Below, in pieces: positions 63,564-64,000 of a stretch of DNA of 64,000 bases. A program made the position numbers and the translations under genes. The notes beneath the pieces are model-generated. The model was not told the DNA's origin, did no database searches, and saw only the letters and a list, made by a program, of their open reading frames with translations. Positions within the stretch are counted from its first letter, which is position 1; the number at the start of each line of letters is the position of its first letter. The DNA comes from Lineus longissimus (Eukaryota > Nemertea > Pilidiophora > Heteronemertea > Lineidae). Location of the stretch: contig NC_088309.1 in NCBI RefSeq assembly GCF_910592395.1, forward strand, positions 16,558,599 to 16,622,598, given 5' to 3'.

Positions 63564-63572
63564 ATGCGAAAA

Positions 63573-64000
63573 ACCTGTTAACCGCTATGTAAACATTGTC
63601 GCCAATACACATCTCACACATTATCGCAATACCCATTCAGCCAAAGGGTTAATGCATTGGCATCGTTCAAACATCAGCGCGCTTCTGTACACGTGCTCGA
63701 ATTAGATACGACGGTTTTCATTGGCTCATAAGTTGTGTCACATGACCATTCACCCGGCTTGAAAATTTCATGAAATTTGGACCAAAATTAACGAAACAGT
63801 GGCGATTTCCATGCTTTTTATCGATTTTTCGACAAGTTACAGATTTCGGAATTCTTCAAGACTAGATAGCCAGGTAGGCATAATATCATATATCATAAAT
63901 ACCCCGGCTGTTTTGCATAACTCATTTCAGTTTCGTACAGAATCGTGCGTTTATTCTGAAATTTCTCAAACTTTGATCTGCTCAAATTCAAAATGGCCGA
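63573..64000. other. Noncoding end of window
   Basis: No gene or repeat recognised. Confidence 0.5.

Overview
This window looks like a transposon-rich stretch of a metazoan nuclear genome, most plausibly a marine invertebrate (lophotrochozoan or non-vertebrate deuterostome). The reasons are spliceosomal introns with GT/AG borders, a mix of BEL/Pao, Ty3/gypsy, tyrosine-recombinase, Helitron, Ginger, piggyBac and Harbinger elements, and recurrent short repeats with hairpin ends. I found no convincing single-copy host gene and no functional tRNA or rRNA. Everything here comes from reading the sequence; no database was searched.

Layout. 0-2.1 kb: 3' end of a Ty3/gypsy element (integrase, candidate 115-bp LTR). 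2.3-3.8 kb: an intact minus-strand 407-aa DDE integrase/transposase (IS3EU-like) with a palindromic minisatellite upstream. 4.1-7.1 kb: a second, broken gypsy integrase and a candidate LTR. 7.7-11.3 kb: a multi-exon Ginger1/GIN-type integrase with one in-frame stop. 11.4-14.8 kb: a decayed retroelement whose Gag (capsid, CCHC knuckle) runs in frame into a MacroD-like macrodomain, followed by an ATGA-overlapping second ORF that ends where a protease domain should begin; this is the most unusual object in the window. 14.8-15.5 kb: a repeat that truncates it.

15.5-26.9 kb: a Helitron Rep/helicase gene broken by frameshifts and by two nested insertions: a 953-bp TIR element, and a 5.79-kb BEL/Pao element with 5-bp target duplications. 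The BEL/Pao element itself contains two further repeats in place of its RNase H and integrase. 27-29.4 kb: a 53-55-bp minisatellite, an SGNH-hydrolase-like ORF, and a 1.1-kb repeat with tandem ~300-bp units and a terminal hairpin (second copy at 39.2-40.4 kb). 32.2-36.5 kb: a large intron-containing transposase-like gene of a type I cannot name, with coiled coils, a Tudor-like C-terminus, two stop codons and a -1 shift at a canonical slippery heptamer.

40.5-48.2 kb: an apparently intact tyrosine-recombinase retrotransposon (DIRS/PAT/Ngaro group) with split direct repeats A1...B1-A2-B2, a three-exon Gag, RT-RNase H and recombinase, plus a leader built from repeated hairpins. 49-51.1 kb: a broken piggyBac. 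52-52.6 kb: a transposon gene fragment. 53.3-55.3 kb: an 87-bp minisatellite split by a second piggyBac fragment. 55.8-56.3 kb: a second copy of the repeat seen inside the BEL. 56.8-60.6 kb: a Harbinger transposase converging on a multi-exon minus-strand gene with a Tudor-like C-terminus. 60.7-64 kb: hairpin-rich repeats, a two-exon RPA-like OB-fold ORF, and a 611-bp MITE with a 9-bp target duplication.
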